Part shown: one piece after another, positions 11,528 through 22,400 of the stretch
Numbering within the stretch: position 1 is the first letter of the stretch
Layout of the letters: every line of letters begins with the position of its first letter
From: Mastigias papua
Taxonomy: Eukaryota; Cnidaria; Scyphozoa; Rhizostomeae; Mastigiidae
DNA: 64,000 nt
Direction: 5' to 3'
Assembly (NCBI GenBank): GCA_964019165.1
Contig: OZ025283.1
Location: 255,501-319,500 of the forward strand
The notes under the pieces: generated by a model
Seen by the model: only the letters and a program-made list of their open reading frames with translations
What the model was told of the DNA's origin: nothing
The model's database searches: none
Translations under genes and position numbers: made by a program

Positions 11528-12981
11528 TCTCACCGAGGTAGGTGGCTCTATGGACGGACCCATGTGTCGGATCCTCCCGTCTTCAGACGGTCCGACCTCC
11601 CCTATCTGGGTAACACGGAGTGGCATGCTCGAACCAGGATCTACTGTCCCGGTAACCTGGCCCTGCAGTGGCAATCGCTATTCCTGGAGGACTTTCTGAA
11701 CACCCACAGACACCTCATCACCAAGTGCACCCTCGTCACCATCCAGAGCCCCACCCACCAGCTGGCCACCCTGTTCATGCTGGGATACAGCACGATGACA
11801 CAGAGCCTGTCCCCGAACCAGCAGGACCACTTCACAATGATATCATATGCACTCTCCTCGCCCACATTCACCCCCTGGACACAGACCTGCGCCATAGTCG
11901 ACACATTCGACCCAGTAATACAAAAACAATACTACAGACATTACCACAACTATACCCCTCATCAGCAGCAGGACAAGACATCGACAGACCAGATGGCAGT
12001 GGCGACGAGACGGTGGCGACAGAGATGGGAGCCACCCTGTCCTCCTCATCATCCTAGGGAGACAGCCACAACGTCAACAAGACGTCTTCCTCGTCCTCCT
12101 CGGATGTCTTGGCAGCAACTGACGGAGTCAGTAGACAGGACGAGATGCCTGAAGCAGACACCGACAGAGATGACTGCGAGACGGACGGCGATCCACTCCC
12201 CCTAGCACCACCTGCAACGGAAGAAGATGAGACAAATGAGGATGACAACGACTTGATAATACACACAGACACCGAGGAGGACCTCATGCACACCAAACTG
12301 GCCAGAACATCGATACGACTCACCCCATTCCAGAGGACCCTGTTCCACGAGCTAATCATACGCAACCTGCAGGCCGTAGCAGACCTCCTCCACAACCTAT
12401 TCCTCCCCACACAGACGTACGGCCTCCACACGACGAGGATATGCTGGAGACTCCTCGACATACCCACCTCCACCGTAGAAACGGGAAAGATGGTAGCCAG
12501 TTCGGCACACGTCACCTCACGGGTCACCATCATACCCCTTGCATTCACCACGCCGTCCCCGTCCTCAACCTCACGCAAGCAAAAGACCCAACCCCCCCAG
12601 GAGTCCAGTACCATCCAATTCGTCACCGCGCCCCCCAGCAACGACGATGACGGCACCAGCCAGAGCAACAACAACATCACCAGCGAGAGCGAGGACGAGA
12701 CAACCAGCAGCAGCGAGAGCGACCACACACCACCCTCACCAAAGAGAAAAAAAAACGTCAAGAAACCACCCCCCACTTGGGGACGCCACCAGAACCATCT
12801 CCCCCCTCAAACTACCAACACGAAAGGTCAAGTCGCAACAGAAGAGACAAAAGCCCGCCACACAGCCAACCCCCCACTCCCACTACCCTACACGGAGGAG
12901 GAGCTGCAGCTGCGCAACCTGCAGTCCTTTGTTAACAACCAGATGCAACAGAACCAACCACCAGCACGAAAGAGCAATTAA
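11528..12981 (+). pseudogene. Broken virus-like ORF of unknown family
   Basis: The first part (11528 to about 11965) has strong C-ending codon preference and reads as a globular protein containing GNTEWHARTRIYCPG and LFMLGYSTMTQSL. The codon signal then moves to another frame, passes a TAG at 12055-12057, and continues in that frame to TAA at 12981. The second part is acidic (DTDRDDCETDGD, EEDETNEDDND), then Ser/Glu-rich (SESEDETTSSSESD), with a basic PKRKKNVKK stretch that looks like a nuclear localisation signal. I read this as one gene of about 480 codons broken once by frameshift and once by a stop. I do not recognise the family. The C-rich coding, acidic tracts and unlike surroundings suggest a viral origin, but this is inference. 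Opposite-strand ORFs here are shadows. Confidence 0.4.
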
Positions 12982-13040
12982 ATATATTATTACTAATATA
13001 CATGTAATAAATTTGTATAAAATTTGCATACTAATTACCT
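12982..13040. terminator. AT-rich gap between convergent ORFs with polyA-like signal
   Basis: A short AT-rich spacer between the plus ORF ending at 12981 and the minus ORF ending at 13041. It contains AATAAA on the plus strand at about 13006-13012, placed 25 bases after the plus stop, as expected of a polyadenylation signal. The arrangement fits two compact convergent transcription units. Confidence 0.4.
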
Positions 13041-13556
13041 CTACCACGTATACAACACACTTGGGAACAACATAGACATGACACCCCACCCTGACAGACA
13101 TGCGACTGAGGAAGCGTGGATAGTACCTGCACACCCTGTCCAGTAATCCCTTCCTCTCCTCCTAATCCACCGCCATGAAATGTGAAAATGGCTCCAGCAC
13201 CACCTTGTGAGTACACACGTCCCCCCCTCCATACGAACACCAGCAGGGGGAAACATCTCATCCTCCATGTCCCGTCTCTGCTCCACCCGCAGGCTAGGGT
13301 TCAAAACATCACACATGATACGGCCCTCTCCGACACAGTAGACCACAGTATCACTCACATCAGATATGGTCGCATCGACAAGATCGTATTGACAGACACC
13401 CGCCTCAATCTTTGTCCTGTCAACCATGTCCGAGAGCACATCCACATGCTCCACCACCACACTCTCGCCGCTGCTGCTCTCGTCATCCGAGAGTATCTGT
13501 TGATTAGTCTCCATCTGTTCAGCCATACTCACCTCTCGATCTGTCTTCTTAGCCAT
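13041..13556 (-). CDS. Acidic protein of unknown family in the GC-rich block
   Basis: A 171-codon minus-strand ORF. The N-terminal 110 residues are rich in Asp, Glu and Ser, with the run SDDESSSGESVVVEHVDV, and look like a real low-complexity regulatory region. The last part (after about residue 115) is Trp/Arg/Cys-rich and could be intron or non-coding; a splice-donor-like CAAG/GTGGTG lies near 13205. A TATA-like GGGATATATG sits about 50-60 bases upstream of the start on the minus strand. It converges on the broken ORF at 11528-12981. No family recognised; it shares the virus-like texture of that ORF. Confidence 0.35.
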   Translation of the reverse strand: MAKKTDREVSMAEQMETNQQILSDDESSSGESVVVEHVDVLSDMVDRTKIEAGVCQYDLVDATISDVSDTVVYCVGEGRIMCDVLNPSLRVEQRRDMEDEMFPPAGVRMEGGTCVLTRWCWSHFHISWRWIRRRGRDYWTGCAGTIHASSVACLSGWGVMSMLFPSVLYTW

Positions 13557-13780
13557 ACTTGCTTCTCAATCGATCATCTATCAAACTACTCTCTCATCAC
13601 ACAGACACATATATCCCTACAGATAACAACAATAGAACAGACAATAAATAACCACTAACACAATCAACCCAGGGTTGAGAGCACGCAAGTATGCAATCGA
13701 GGGTTACGAGAGCGCATTATGCACACAACAATAGACTTCCGCAACAACCTACAAGCTCCATCCACATACGCAAATCACAA
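13557..13780. other. Upstream region of the minus ORF
   Basis: No ORF of interest. It holds the TATA-like element of the minus ORF at 13041-13556 near 13610 and a short duplicated phrase around AACCCAGGGTTGAGAGC / GAGGGTTACGAGAGC (13667-13711). Confidence 0.3.
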
Positions 13781-13873
13781 AAAGGCACCACACGTGTCGA
13801 TCGAACCCGCACAGGAAACTTGGGTCGACACGCAATTTGACAGTATAAACATCAGGTAGTTTACGGTGCACTC
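13781..13873 (-). repeat. About 93-bp dispersed repeat, copy 1
   Basis: First of three copies (others at 14152-14245 and 28279-28373). All read AAAGGCACCACACGTGTCG at the left and share TTTGACAG and TTACGG blocks to the right. Within it GTGTCGA and TCGACAC form a 7-bp stem, with an ACCC/GGGT pair stacked inside. Read on the minus strand it gives GGGTTCGATC, like a tRNA B-box, followed by GGTGCC and five Ts, like a Pol III terminator. A tRNA-derived short element is possible; no A-box was recognised. Confidence 0.5.
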
Positions 13874-14100
13874 AGGGTGGAAGGGGGCGAACCCATTGCA
13901 AAGCACTATGCTTGTTATCATGTACGCATCCAGAGACAGATGTGGTGAGGGAGATCAGTTCCAGCCATACAGACCATCCTACGGAGCCTGTACTGTTTCA
14001 ACGACCGCCTAGTCAACCCTACAGAAGCCAATCACTTGCTATCACTTATTTCTGCTACTATAATACATACATACAACAAGTGACCACACTCCCACATACT

Positions 14101-14142
14101 ACTTATACCCACGTATACACCTCTCTGACACACTTGTGGGAA
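14101..14142 (-). promoter_or_regulatory. Promoter-like unit 1 (TATA plus CTCCCACA-type box)
   Basis: On the minus strand TTCCCACAAGTG (14131-14142) lies 20 bases upstream of GGGTATAAGT (14101-14110). The same pair at almost the same distance recurs at 28183-28223, 28693-28734 and 28910-28950, which makes a chance TATA unlikely. It lies between two copies of the 93-bp repeat. Confidence 0.45.
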
Positions 14143-14151
14143 TAACAACAA

Positions 14152-14245
14152 AAAGGCACCACACGTGTCGATCGACCCGCACAAAAAACTCAGGTCGACA
14201 CACGCACTTTGACAGTATACAATTCAGGTTGTTTACGGCGCGCTC
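14152..14245 (-). repeat. About 93-bp dispersed repeat, copy 2
   Basis: Second copy of the repeat described at 13781-13873. The 7-bp stem GTGTCGA/TCGACAC is kept although the loop between has changed, which suggests the stem is under selection or recently duplicated. It ends 25 bases before the left LTR of the minus-strand gypsy element, so it was part of the block into which that element inserted. Confidence 0.5.
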
Positions 14246-14270
14246 ATGTGGACGTAACGCAGATAGACCG

Positions 14271-14508
14271 TGTGACGATGCCGAACACAGAGTAAGACAG
14301 AAAAGATAAACGTGTCCTTTATACACACTATATACACAATCGCAATTTAAACTCTAACTTCTCAACTATTACTTCCATGCATATCTCTCTAACACTCTCT
14401 TCGAAACACATACTACTCCAACGCTAAATCACTCAAAACTACTATTCTCAATCACGCCACTCGTTCCAGACCTCTACTATACTCCATACTCATTCACGCT
14501 CCTTCACA
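14271..14508 (-). repeat. 3' LTR of the minus-strand gypsy element
   Basis: 238 bp, reading TGTGACGATG to CTCCTTCACA on the plus strand. It differs from the other LTR at two positions by eye (in the contexts AAACGTG/AAACTTG and CACATAC/CACCTAC). It ends next to the polypurine tract at 14509-14520. Confidence 0.93.
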
Positions 14509-14520
14509 CTCCCCCCTCCT
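14509..14520 (-). promoter_or_regulatory. Polypurine tract
   Basis: AGGAGGGGGGAG on the minus strand directly abuts the 3' LTR. In LTR elements this primes plus-strand DNA synthesis. Placement and purity fit exactly. Confidence 0.85.
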
Positions 14521-14695
14521 AAAACAAGCTAATTATGAACATATACAAAAATAAGATTCAAAAGCTACAACTCTACACAACAAACATATTTGAGTCAATA
14601 TTTTTTCTTTTTTTTTTGAACAGCAAGCAAGTAACAGTAAATAGCAGCAACAACTTAGGGTTCTTTCCCAACAATTCTTCTATGTACAAATCCCG

Positions 14696-15669
14696 TTAGT
14701 AGTCATAGATTGGATTTCCATATCTTTCTGGTTGTCTTATCGTTTGTCTCAAGTTATAATTCCTGTGGGCTCGATTAGCATTCCTATCTTGTACGCTCAT
14801 ACGTCTGGCCATATTACAGGCTTCAGTATCAAAATCTTCAAAATCTGATTCTTCACTTTCATCCAATTCTACGAGCTCTTCTTCTTGTAGATTGGCAAGG
14901 CGAAAAGGCTTAAGATTATTAGAATGTACTACTTTCTTTAAACCCGTTGCCAACGACTCGATTTCGCAATTTGGCTTCATCACATTTATTACCTTAAAAG
15001 GACCATGATATTTTTCATCTAACCCAGATGCACGAAAATTCTTATATAGTACTATGTCACCTTCATTAAATGACATGCTCTTCTCTGTCTTAAACGTTTT
15101 ATCGTAATTTCGTCTTTGTTTCTCTTGGGCTCTCTCAATTCGATTAGCTACTTTTTCTCGAAAATTTAAGTGTCTTTCCTTTAACTCTGCTATGTATTGT
15201 GCTGGACCAGATATAGGTTTTCTTAACCTTACCTCATCTTCCCCTCCCTCTTGAATATCAAGTCCGATTCTGGGGTCTCTTCCGTAAAGAAGCTCAAATG
15301 GTGAATACCCGGTAGTGTCCTGTTTGCATATTCTATACGCGAGTAAAGCAGAAGGTAGTAGCTCATCCCACTTGTCCTTATCCGAATTAACGGTCATACG
15401 AAGAAGAGATTTCAGGGTTTTATTAAAACGTTCGCAAAGTCCATCCGTTTGGGGGTGGTACGCAGAAGTACGACGATGTTCGATGTTGAATAACTTGCAA
15501 ATGGAACTAACAAGTAGAGACTGAAAGTTTGTGCCTTGATCAGTAATTATCACGGAAGGTGCACCATGTCTACTAAACATATCTTCAAGAACTCGCGCTA
15601 TTGTTTCTGCTTTCTGATTTGGCAACGCGATAGCTTCGGCATATTTAGTGAAATAATCGATAATAATCG
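14696..15669 (-). pseudogene. Integrase, C-terminal part (gypsy, minus strand)
   Basis: The continuation of the integrase interrupted at 23940. It resumes within the IIDYFTKYAEA strand, then carries VIITDQGTNF with the second catalytic Asp and GLCERFNKTLK with the catalytic Glu. A tail with GDIVLYKNF and KYHGPFKVI follows, then an acidic stretch (ELDESEESDFEDFD) before the stop at 14696. All residues of this half look intact, so the only break here is the inserted LINE sequence. Confidence 0.9.
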
Positions 15670-15677
15670 AATAATCG

Positions 15678-15678
15678 A

Positions 15679-15723
<45 letters not shown>

Positions 15724-15756
15724 TAATAAATAATAATAATAATAATAATAAATAAT
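15678..15756. repeat. (TAA)n microsatellite at the LINE 3' junction
   Basis: TAA repeats with a few TAAA units, next to a T-run (15756-15772) that is the polyA tail of the minus-strand LINE. To the left lie two extra copies of AATAATCGA, the same motif that flanks the other end of the nested block near 23936-23960. This is the insertion duplication inside the integrase gene. Confidence 0.85.
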
Positions 15757-18700
15757 TTTTTTTTTTTTTTTTAAACTTCATCACATATATTTAAATCTAC
15801 AAATACAAATCTCATTAACAGGTAATCTGTATTTGGCTGGCTTAAAATGCTACAATAATAGGTAATAGAAAAAAAAATGAATTGGAAAATTGGAAAAACA
15901 AACAAACAAACAAACAAACAAAAAACAAAAAAAAAAAAAAAAAAAAAAAACAACGAAAATTTAATAGGTAAGGAGCTCCGGATCACACCATGGTTTGTTT
16001 CTCATGCAAAAGATGTAGTATGTTGTGCGTATGACTATGGTTGACAACTTAGAAATGATAAAGTTGAGATGGTGAGTGTCGATACCACTGTCATTACACA
16101 TTTTAAGAAACGAATTTGATGAAGTACCAAATATCCCAAGGCAGCTAATGCAGAGGTTTACGAATTTTATTTCCTTATAATCAGTGGCAAGATCAGATAG
16201 AAGGGGACGATATTTGAGTTCTTTTCGATGAGCATTATTGTTTAAATTAGTTTCAAAGCCCACAGTTAATTCTATGATATACAGGATATTGTCAGCTGTT
16301 GACAGAAGAATGTCAGGGCGAAGACTATTGCCAGTAACGATGCAGGGAGAAAGGTAGCCAGGGAGGTCGACATATAGTTTTGCATGTTGTATGGACTGAA
16401 GCGTTTCAGCGAGAAATTTTAAAGCAGAGTTATGTCTCCATGTGAAACGCCCTTCAGTTAGGTACGTGTTGCAACCAGCAACAATATGAAGGAGTGACTC
16501 AGGCTGAAGGCAAAAAGAACAATCAGACGTAGCTGAAAGGTTCCATAGAGAGAGGTTCTTTCTAGTAGCCAGCGTGTTGTTTAGATACTTGATGGTAAAA
16601 TTGAAGATATTTGGTGGTAGTTTGCTTTGGGCCTTAGACCACAGCGAAGTCAGCTTTTGTAGGGAGTGCTCAAGGAGGAATGATATAATGAATCCCTGTG
16701 ACTTTAACTGAGTCTGAAGTCTATTGGTGTGTTCAGCACGAATGGATTTCAAAACCTGTTTTGTGTTTGAGTAAATATCGTATTGAATATTTGCCCCTGA
16801 GTTAGTATTTCTCCATAATTTGGTTATTGTTTCATCACAGGATGACTTCAAAGAAGATCGTAGTGTTGTCTGACATTGTAGAAATTTTATAGAGGGTAAC
16901 TGGAAAGCTTGTCCAAAATAATTACGTGAAGGAATAATAGAACTTAATGTTGCAGAAATTGGAAGATCAAGCCATTGGCGAACATACTTTGTTACAATGT
17001 TATCAAGGTTTTCACATATCCATGTTTTACCTAAATCTGTTACTGTTAAATGCCAAGAAAGTTTTGAAAGAACATACCGATCATATAAAAGTAACCTGTT
17101 TCTGGGATGAATATTTAATGAGTCAATAGTTTTAAGCATTGTTTGAAGACTTGATTTAACAAGTTCTTTATGGTCCTTGTTGTCCATATCAAAGTTGAAG
17201 TATCTTCCTAGGTATTTGAAGGAGTCACCTTGTTTTACAGGAGGAATGAGTTCAGAATTGATCAAGAGCTTAGGTTGAAATTGAAGTGAGCTAGTGGAAA
17301 ACTTCTTAATCCCAAAGGTAGTACATTTGTCCACACGAATTACCATACCGGCCCACTGACACCATCTCGAGAAACAATTTAGTAATAATTGATTTTCTCT
17401 TTCATTAGTAGTAATTACAGCCGCGTCATCAGCAAATTGAAACCAATGAACCGGATGAAATAAGCGGTCATTTTCATCATGAGGAGAGAAACCGAACTGA
17501 TTATACTTTTCCTGTTTAATGAATTGAATGAAGGTATTAAAGCACAGATTAAATATGAGGGGGCTAAGACAATCGCCTTGAAGCACACCACGGTTAAAGG
17601 GAATAGCTGGAGTGGAAAAACTATCTGAAATAATATGCGAATGGAAGTCAGTGTAAAGATTGGCAATAAGAAGTTGCAGCGATTCAGGGATGTGATGGTA
17701 TTCAAGGACACTCTTGATAAGATTGTGATGGACCTCTCCAAAAGCATTTTTGAGGTCAAGCAACGTAACTATTATTGAGCGCTGCTTTAACCGTGCTTTA
17801 TTGATTACAAAGGCCATCATGGATGTATGTTCCACCACGCCAGAGACCCCATGAGTAAATCCTTTTTGTATTTTCTGTTCTATTAGGCCGTTTTGCGTGA
17901 GGAAAGAGTAAATGGAATCACGTAAGCAAGAAGTAAATATCTTCAAAGGGACAGTTTCTAAAGTGATGGGTCTAAAGTTTGCAGGATCATCACTGTTGCC
18001 TTTCTTGTGGACTAAAATTGTGCAAGCCTTTTTCCATTCGTGTGGAATATTTCCTGATGTCCAAATGATGCGGAAGATTCGCGTGATCACAGTGCGCAGA
18101 AAAGGGCACCGTTTAAAGCAGATGATTGAAATCTGATCTAGGGGGCAGGGACTACCGGATGCTTTCATTCTACGAATGACCCTCGTGACCTTTTCATAAG
18201 ACGGGGGTTCACAAGAAAAAGTAACAGTGGGCTGTGGTAGTGAAGGAAACCAGCTAGGGATTGGAAATTGTCGATTAGGTGAAACAGAAGAGAAGAGCTT
18301 ATGAAAGTAGTCTGTACATACTTTACGAGAAAAGGATGGTAAGATCTTGAGTGGCCTTTCAACAATCCGTTTTACAAAGCCCCAGAAATTTCTAGAAATG
18401 AACTTGTCATGATCGCCATGCGAGATGGAAGAAATAGTATTGGAGGAATCAGATTTCTGGTTTAGCTTAGATCTCAACAGACGAGCGACATATCGTATTT
18501 CAGTAGGCGGAGCAGCTACACATTTAAGGCGTTTTAAAGCTTTCTTTAGTGAACGGGGGGAATACTCCCTGTATTTTAAGACTAGCTCCTTGTCAACATT
18601 GGCTCTAACTGTTCCGTAGTTCTCATTAAAATAGTTGTAAATAGAATTGTTCAATAACCTAAGTATTGCGTCGACATCTGTATTGTCCAAATTGAAATCA

Positions 18701-19310
18701 ATATTTACGAAGGTTGATTTAAAGAAGTCATTTGCCATTGCCCATTGATCACTCGTCTTCGGTAAATAAACACCAGGTTTTGTGTCAGCAGTGTCTTGAT
18801 AGTCGAATGGAATACAATCCACGTGATCGCTAGCCAGATTTTCATCCAATGAGCTGTTGGTATCAAAATTTAAATTTTCGGGTTCTAACTGATCACCGGT
18901 TAGGCCCTCGATATTCCTGCAACGCCTTTGATGCATTTTGAGACCCTTAACCCCTTTGCAATTCTTTCCGCAGCAACACTTAATAGTTTCCACAATACTT
19001 GCAGGATCTTTAACTACCGTCATTGTGGTATTGATCGCGGAATTAGGACCAGGGTTGATAGGCATCCGTTTCTTACACCTCCATTGGTGACGGCCAAGAG
19101 CTTTAAAGTCCTTACCACAATAGGAGCAAACCACATAAAACAACAAAAACCATAATAAACGTAGACGAAACATGTTTCCTCACATCCAAATTAATTGAAA
19201 TGTGTGATTGTTGAACAACATAAATCCTATCTAAGCCAAGTGAAAGCATGTAAACTATCACATGTGCAATCAACGTCCGTACGCCATTGCTCGATGTTAA
19301 TAATGTTAAT
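15757..19310 (-). mobile_element. R2-like LINE inserted in TTA repeats
   Basis: A full-length element on the minus strand: about 135 bases of 5' UTR (19174-19310), one long ORF, then a 3' UTR with (GTTT)n and two A-runs. The 3' end reads ATGAAGTTTAAAA, as do the LINE copies at 38.6-43.4 kb. Microsatellite (TTA)n in the sense of the element flanks both ends, so the element entered such a repeat or made it on insertion. It sits inside the gypsy integrase gene and is itself followed by the Dong-like LINE. Confidence 0.85.
15961..19173 (-). CDS. R2-clade reverse transcriptase with REL-type endonuclease, intact
   Basis: An uninterrupted 1070-codon ORF, the length expected of single-ORF LINEs of the R2 group. 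The N-terminus has two Cys/His zinc-finger motifs (CSYCGKDF...H...C at about residues 16-32; CCCGKNC...H...C at about 67-86). The RT domain follows: TLLDLKNAFGEVHH (about 470), GVLQGDCLSPLIFN, and the catalytic FQFADDAAVI at about 580. Downstream are the thumb, a CSFC...H...C knuckle (about 900) and the restriction-like endonuclease with RPDILL and IELTVGFE (about 965-990). These are the parts of the target-primed integration machinery. No frame break was seen, so this copy may be competent. The first 15 residues are very hydrophobic, which is odd for a nuclear protein; the real start may be a later codon. Confidence 0.9.
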   Translation of the reverse strand: MFRLRLLWFLLFYVVCSYCGKDFKALGRHQWRCKKRMPINPGPNSAINTTMTVVKDPASIVETIKCCCGKNCKGVKGLKMHQRRCRNIEGLTGDQLEPENLNFDTNSSLDENLASDHVDCIPFDYQDTADTKPGVYLPKTSDQWAMANDFFKSTFVNIDFNLDNTDVDAILRLLNNSIYNYFNENYGTVRANVDKELVLKYREYSPRSLKKALKRLKCVAAPPTEIRYVARLLRSKLNQKSDSSNTISSISHGDHDKFISRNFWGFVKRIVERPLKILPSFSRKVCTDYFHKLFSSVSPNRQFPIPSWFPSLPQPTVTFSCEPPSYEKVTRVIRRMKASGSPCPLDQISIICFKRCPFLRTVITRIFRIIWTSGNIPHEWKKACTILVHKKGNSDDPANFRPITLETVPLKIFTSCLRDSIYSFLTQNGLIEQKIQKGFTHGVSGVVEHTSMMAFVINKARLKQRSIIVTLLDLKNAFGEVHHNLIKSVLEYHHIPESLQLLIANLYTDFHSHIISDSFSTPAIPFNRGVLQGDCLSPLIFNLCFNTFIQFIKQEKYNQFGFSPHDENDRLFHPVHWFQFADDAAVITTNERENQLLLNCFSRWCQWAGMVIRVDKCTTFGIKKFSTSSLQFQPKLLINSELIPPVKQGDSFKYLGRYFNFDMDNKDHKELVKSSLQTMLKTIDSLNIHPRNRLLLYDRYVLSKLSWHLTVTDLGKTWICENLDNIVTKYVRQWLDLPISATLSSIIPSRNYFGQAFQLPSIKFLQCQTTLRSSLKSSCDETITKLWRNTNSGANIQYDIYSNTKQVLKSIRAEHTNRLQTQLKSQGFIISFLLEHSLQKLTSLWSKAQSKLPPNIFNFTIKYLNNTLATRKNLSLWNLSATSDCSFCLQPESLLHIVAGCNTYLTEGRFTWRHNSALKFLAETLQSIQHAKLYVDLPGYLSPCIVTGNSLRPDILLSTADNILYIIELTVGFETNLNNNAHRKELKYRPLLSDLATDYKEIKFVNLCISCLGIFGTSSNSFLKMCNDSGIDTHHLNFIISKLSTIVIRTTYYIFCMRNKPWCDPELLTY

Positions 19311-19312
19311 AC

Positions 19313-19361
<49 letters not shown>

Positions 19362-19430
19362 TATAATAATAATTATAATAATAATAATAATAATACTATT
19401 ATAATAATAATAATAATAATAATAATAAAA
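19311..19430. repeat. (TAA)n microsatellite between the two LINEs
   Basis: About 120 bases of TAA repeats with a few changes (AATTATAATAAT). It separates the 5' end of the minus-strand R2-like LINE from the 5' end of the plus-strand Dong-like LINE, so it is the target of both. Long Asn- or Ile-runs in ORFs here are only translated repeat. Confidence 0.95.
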
Positions 19431-22400
19431 TGTCCTGGGTATGACGTAAAACTGCAACCGGTTGTGGAGTTTCAACGTGGGATAATGAGGTTACCCTTTG
19501 CCACAACTACCTCCAGGTCACCCTTGAGCAAGGTGTAGTACCTGTCAGCTCTCCCCGAGACCTTGAAGTACCGGGTTGGCATCCGGCGGGGGTTAGTCTG
19601 TCTTATGGGTAGGGGGGACTCTTTAGTCTTGGTTGACAACCCTCCTAGGAGAAGGAAAACTCCGATTAAAAACCTGGACAAATGGATTATTGAAAGTATA
19701 TGTCCGATAGTAGGGTAGATAATGCTCTTTACCTGTTATAAGCAAATTATCTAGTGGAGGCTACACGAACAATTGAACCCGTAACCTGAAGGTACCGCGC
19801 CGATATAGGTGAATGGCCACTGCGTAATGAGGTCACCAATCGCGGGATCTGGTAGAAGAGTGGCGACTCTATCATAATAAAGCCTTATCCAGAGTGCCGG
19901 GCAACCCTGGATGGACGTTTTATACCCGTGCGTTCAAATTCACACTATATGGAAGACTTAGATTATAATTATCAAAATCAACCACACTTTACGTCTGTTT
20001 CTGCAAACAAAACAGTGGCCCAGTTAGCTGATGCTGAAAAGATAGCAGACCAGACACTAGACAATAGATTTCATACAATAAATGATAGAGTATGGACTGA
20101 TGAAGAAAAGAAAAGAGTAGTAGAAATCGACAGGGAAGAGAGGCTGAAAGGAAAGAACTTCATGAAAAGGATAAAAGAACGATGGCATGGAGAGTATCCA
20201 GAGAAACGGAGGACAGCTCAGAACTTAATAGACAATGCCAAGCGATTTGCCAAGGAGGGCTGGGGAAGCTTACAAGAAAACGTGGTAAGCAGACAAGCAG
20301 GAGAAATGAGTAGTCAATCCCATGTTATAGAATGGACAACTGAGATGAAAGTGAGATTGGTGCAAATTGACAATGAAGAAAGAAGAAGAGGAAGAGGTTT
20401 TATGAAACGTGTGAAAGATAGATGGATCGAAGAGTACCCAGAATATGCAGCAGCTAGCATGCAAAAGCTACGCGACAATGCATCGCGGTTCCGGAAAGAA
20501 CAAACCATCACTAATTTGATATTAGTGCGACAAGAAAGTAACTTAGAGAATGACAGTTGGGAAACTCAAGCAGGTGAACAACAGAGAGCAATTTCTGGTC
20601 ATGGACAGCATGATGAAACATATGTAGAATGTGATGAAGCGGTGGAAGACAGTGATGATTTTGTAGATAAAGAATTGATGTCTATATTTAATGACCAACT
20701 TCAGAGTCTAACTAGTAGCACCTTGACAGCAATCAACCCAAGAGAGAAACTGAAGAAGCTCAAGGTGCCTGTTGAGTTGCAAAAGAAAGCAGATGGTGTT
20801 TTGCGGCTTTCTCTTAGAGGAGTAGACACAATACCAGAAATAACTGACAAGGTGTATGCTATGGGTAGGGCTCTAGAGATTAAAATGGGGTTACCACAAA
20901 CAGCAAAGAGTACAATTGGAAGGCAAAAGCCAGGTACTGGGAACAGGAGAGTGAGAAAACTGAAACAAGAAATGAAAAGACTTAGACAAGTTATAGCTAG
21001 AGCTGGGAATGAATTACAGAGGCGAAAGCTGAAGAGAAAGGCTACAGCCAAAGAGAAAATGATCTTGAAGGATTTAAAGCACTTAATGAATGAGTCAGAC
21101 ACGACTTCGACTAACATCAGACGAGCTAAAGAGACGTGGTTAGATCAACTGCGATATAAAAAGGTGAAGCTGGAAAAGATGATAGAAAGGGGAAACAGGA
21201 TAAGAGACAATGCTAACTTTGAAAGAGACCAGAAAGGTTTCTTTAAATCACTGGAAAGGATTGATTATGAAGGAAAACCACCTCCAATGGAACGATTTGA
21301 GGATTTTTGGGCTGGAATATGGGAAAAAGATGAAAAAACACCAGAAATGCCATGGATGGAGAAAGTACAAATGGAGATGAAAGATAGGGTGCAAGTTGTG
21401 AATGAGTTTACTATCACGAATGACAATGTAGGGATAGAGATTAAGAAGAGGAAGAATTGGACAGCCCCCCGGGGATAGATGGCATTCAGAATTACTGGTG
21501 GAAAAAGTTTCAAGCAGCACAAAGCGCACTGACTAGAGCTTTTGTGAAGCTCACAAACGATAATGAACTGATACCAGTATGGTGGCCAGCAGGAAGAACA
21601 GTTCAGATACCTAAGACAAAGGATCTTAGCAATGAGCAGAATTATCGGCCAATAACTTGTTTGAGCACATCTTATAAGATTTTAACAGGATTGATTGGGA
21701 GATACATGAGACAGCATGCATTAGAGAATAGCATTTGGGACGAAGGACAACTTGGAGCAGTGGCAGGGGTGCTTGGCACAGTTGACCAGTTACTTATTGA
21801 TAAGTGTATTATGGAAGAAGTAAAGGCCTACCATCGGAATTTAGCTGTGGCCTACTATGATTACAAGAAAGCTTATGACAAAGTGCATCATGACTGGATG
21901 ATACGAGTATATGAGTGGATTGGTATACCTGCAGTGATTATCTCAGTTTTGAAGGCATTAATGAATAAATGGAAAACACGATTGGAGCTGTGGAAGGATG
22001 GGGAAAAGTGTGTAAGTAGATGGATAGACATAAAATGTGGGTTTCTACAGGGAGATAGTTACTCACCGGTTGGGTTTTGTATTACAGAAATACCTATTGC
22101 TAAGTTGCTTGAACAGAGCAAAGGATATCGGATGGGAGAGCCAGGAATGAGAAATGTAAACAGGACACACAGTTTTTTCGTAGATGATCTTAAGGTATAC
22201 CAGGAATCACATGATTTGTTAAAGGAGATAAACGAAATCATTGTACAAGCGAGCTTTGATACAGGTGCTTGCTATGGCGTTTCAAAGTGCGCAGAAATTG
22301 TGTTTGAGCGTGGGAAAATGATAAAAGGCGAAGGGCTGCAAGTGTTGCAGGAAAGGATGAAGGCTTTGGACCCAACTCAAGATGAAATGTATAGGTTTCT

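Noticed and set aside
12054..12776. 240-codon minus-strand ORF opposite the GC-rich plus ORF
   Set aside because: Hydrophobic Leu/Ser/Val runs arise from antisense of C-rich, acidic coding sequence; the codon pattern supports the plus strand.
15901..15950. AAAC repeats and A-run as a regulatory site
   Set aside because: Simple 3' UTR repeat and tail of the minus-strand LINE.
19195..19538. ORFs with Asn or Ile runs
   Set aside because: Translated (TAA)n repeat between the two LINEs.
19431..19927. Possible self-cleaving (HDV-like) ribozyme in the Dong-like 5' UTR
   Set aside because: Some R2-group elements have one, but I could not lay out the required double-pseudoknot pairing by eye.
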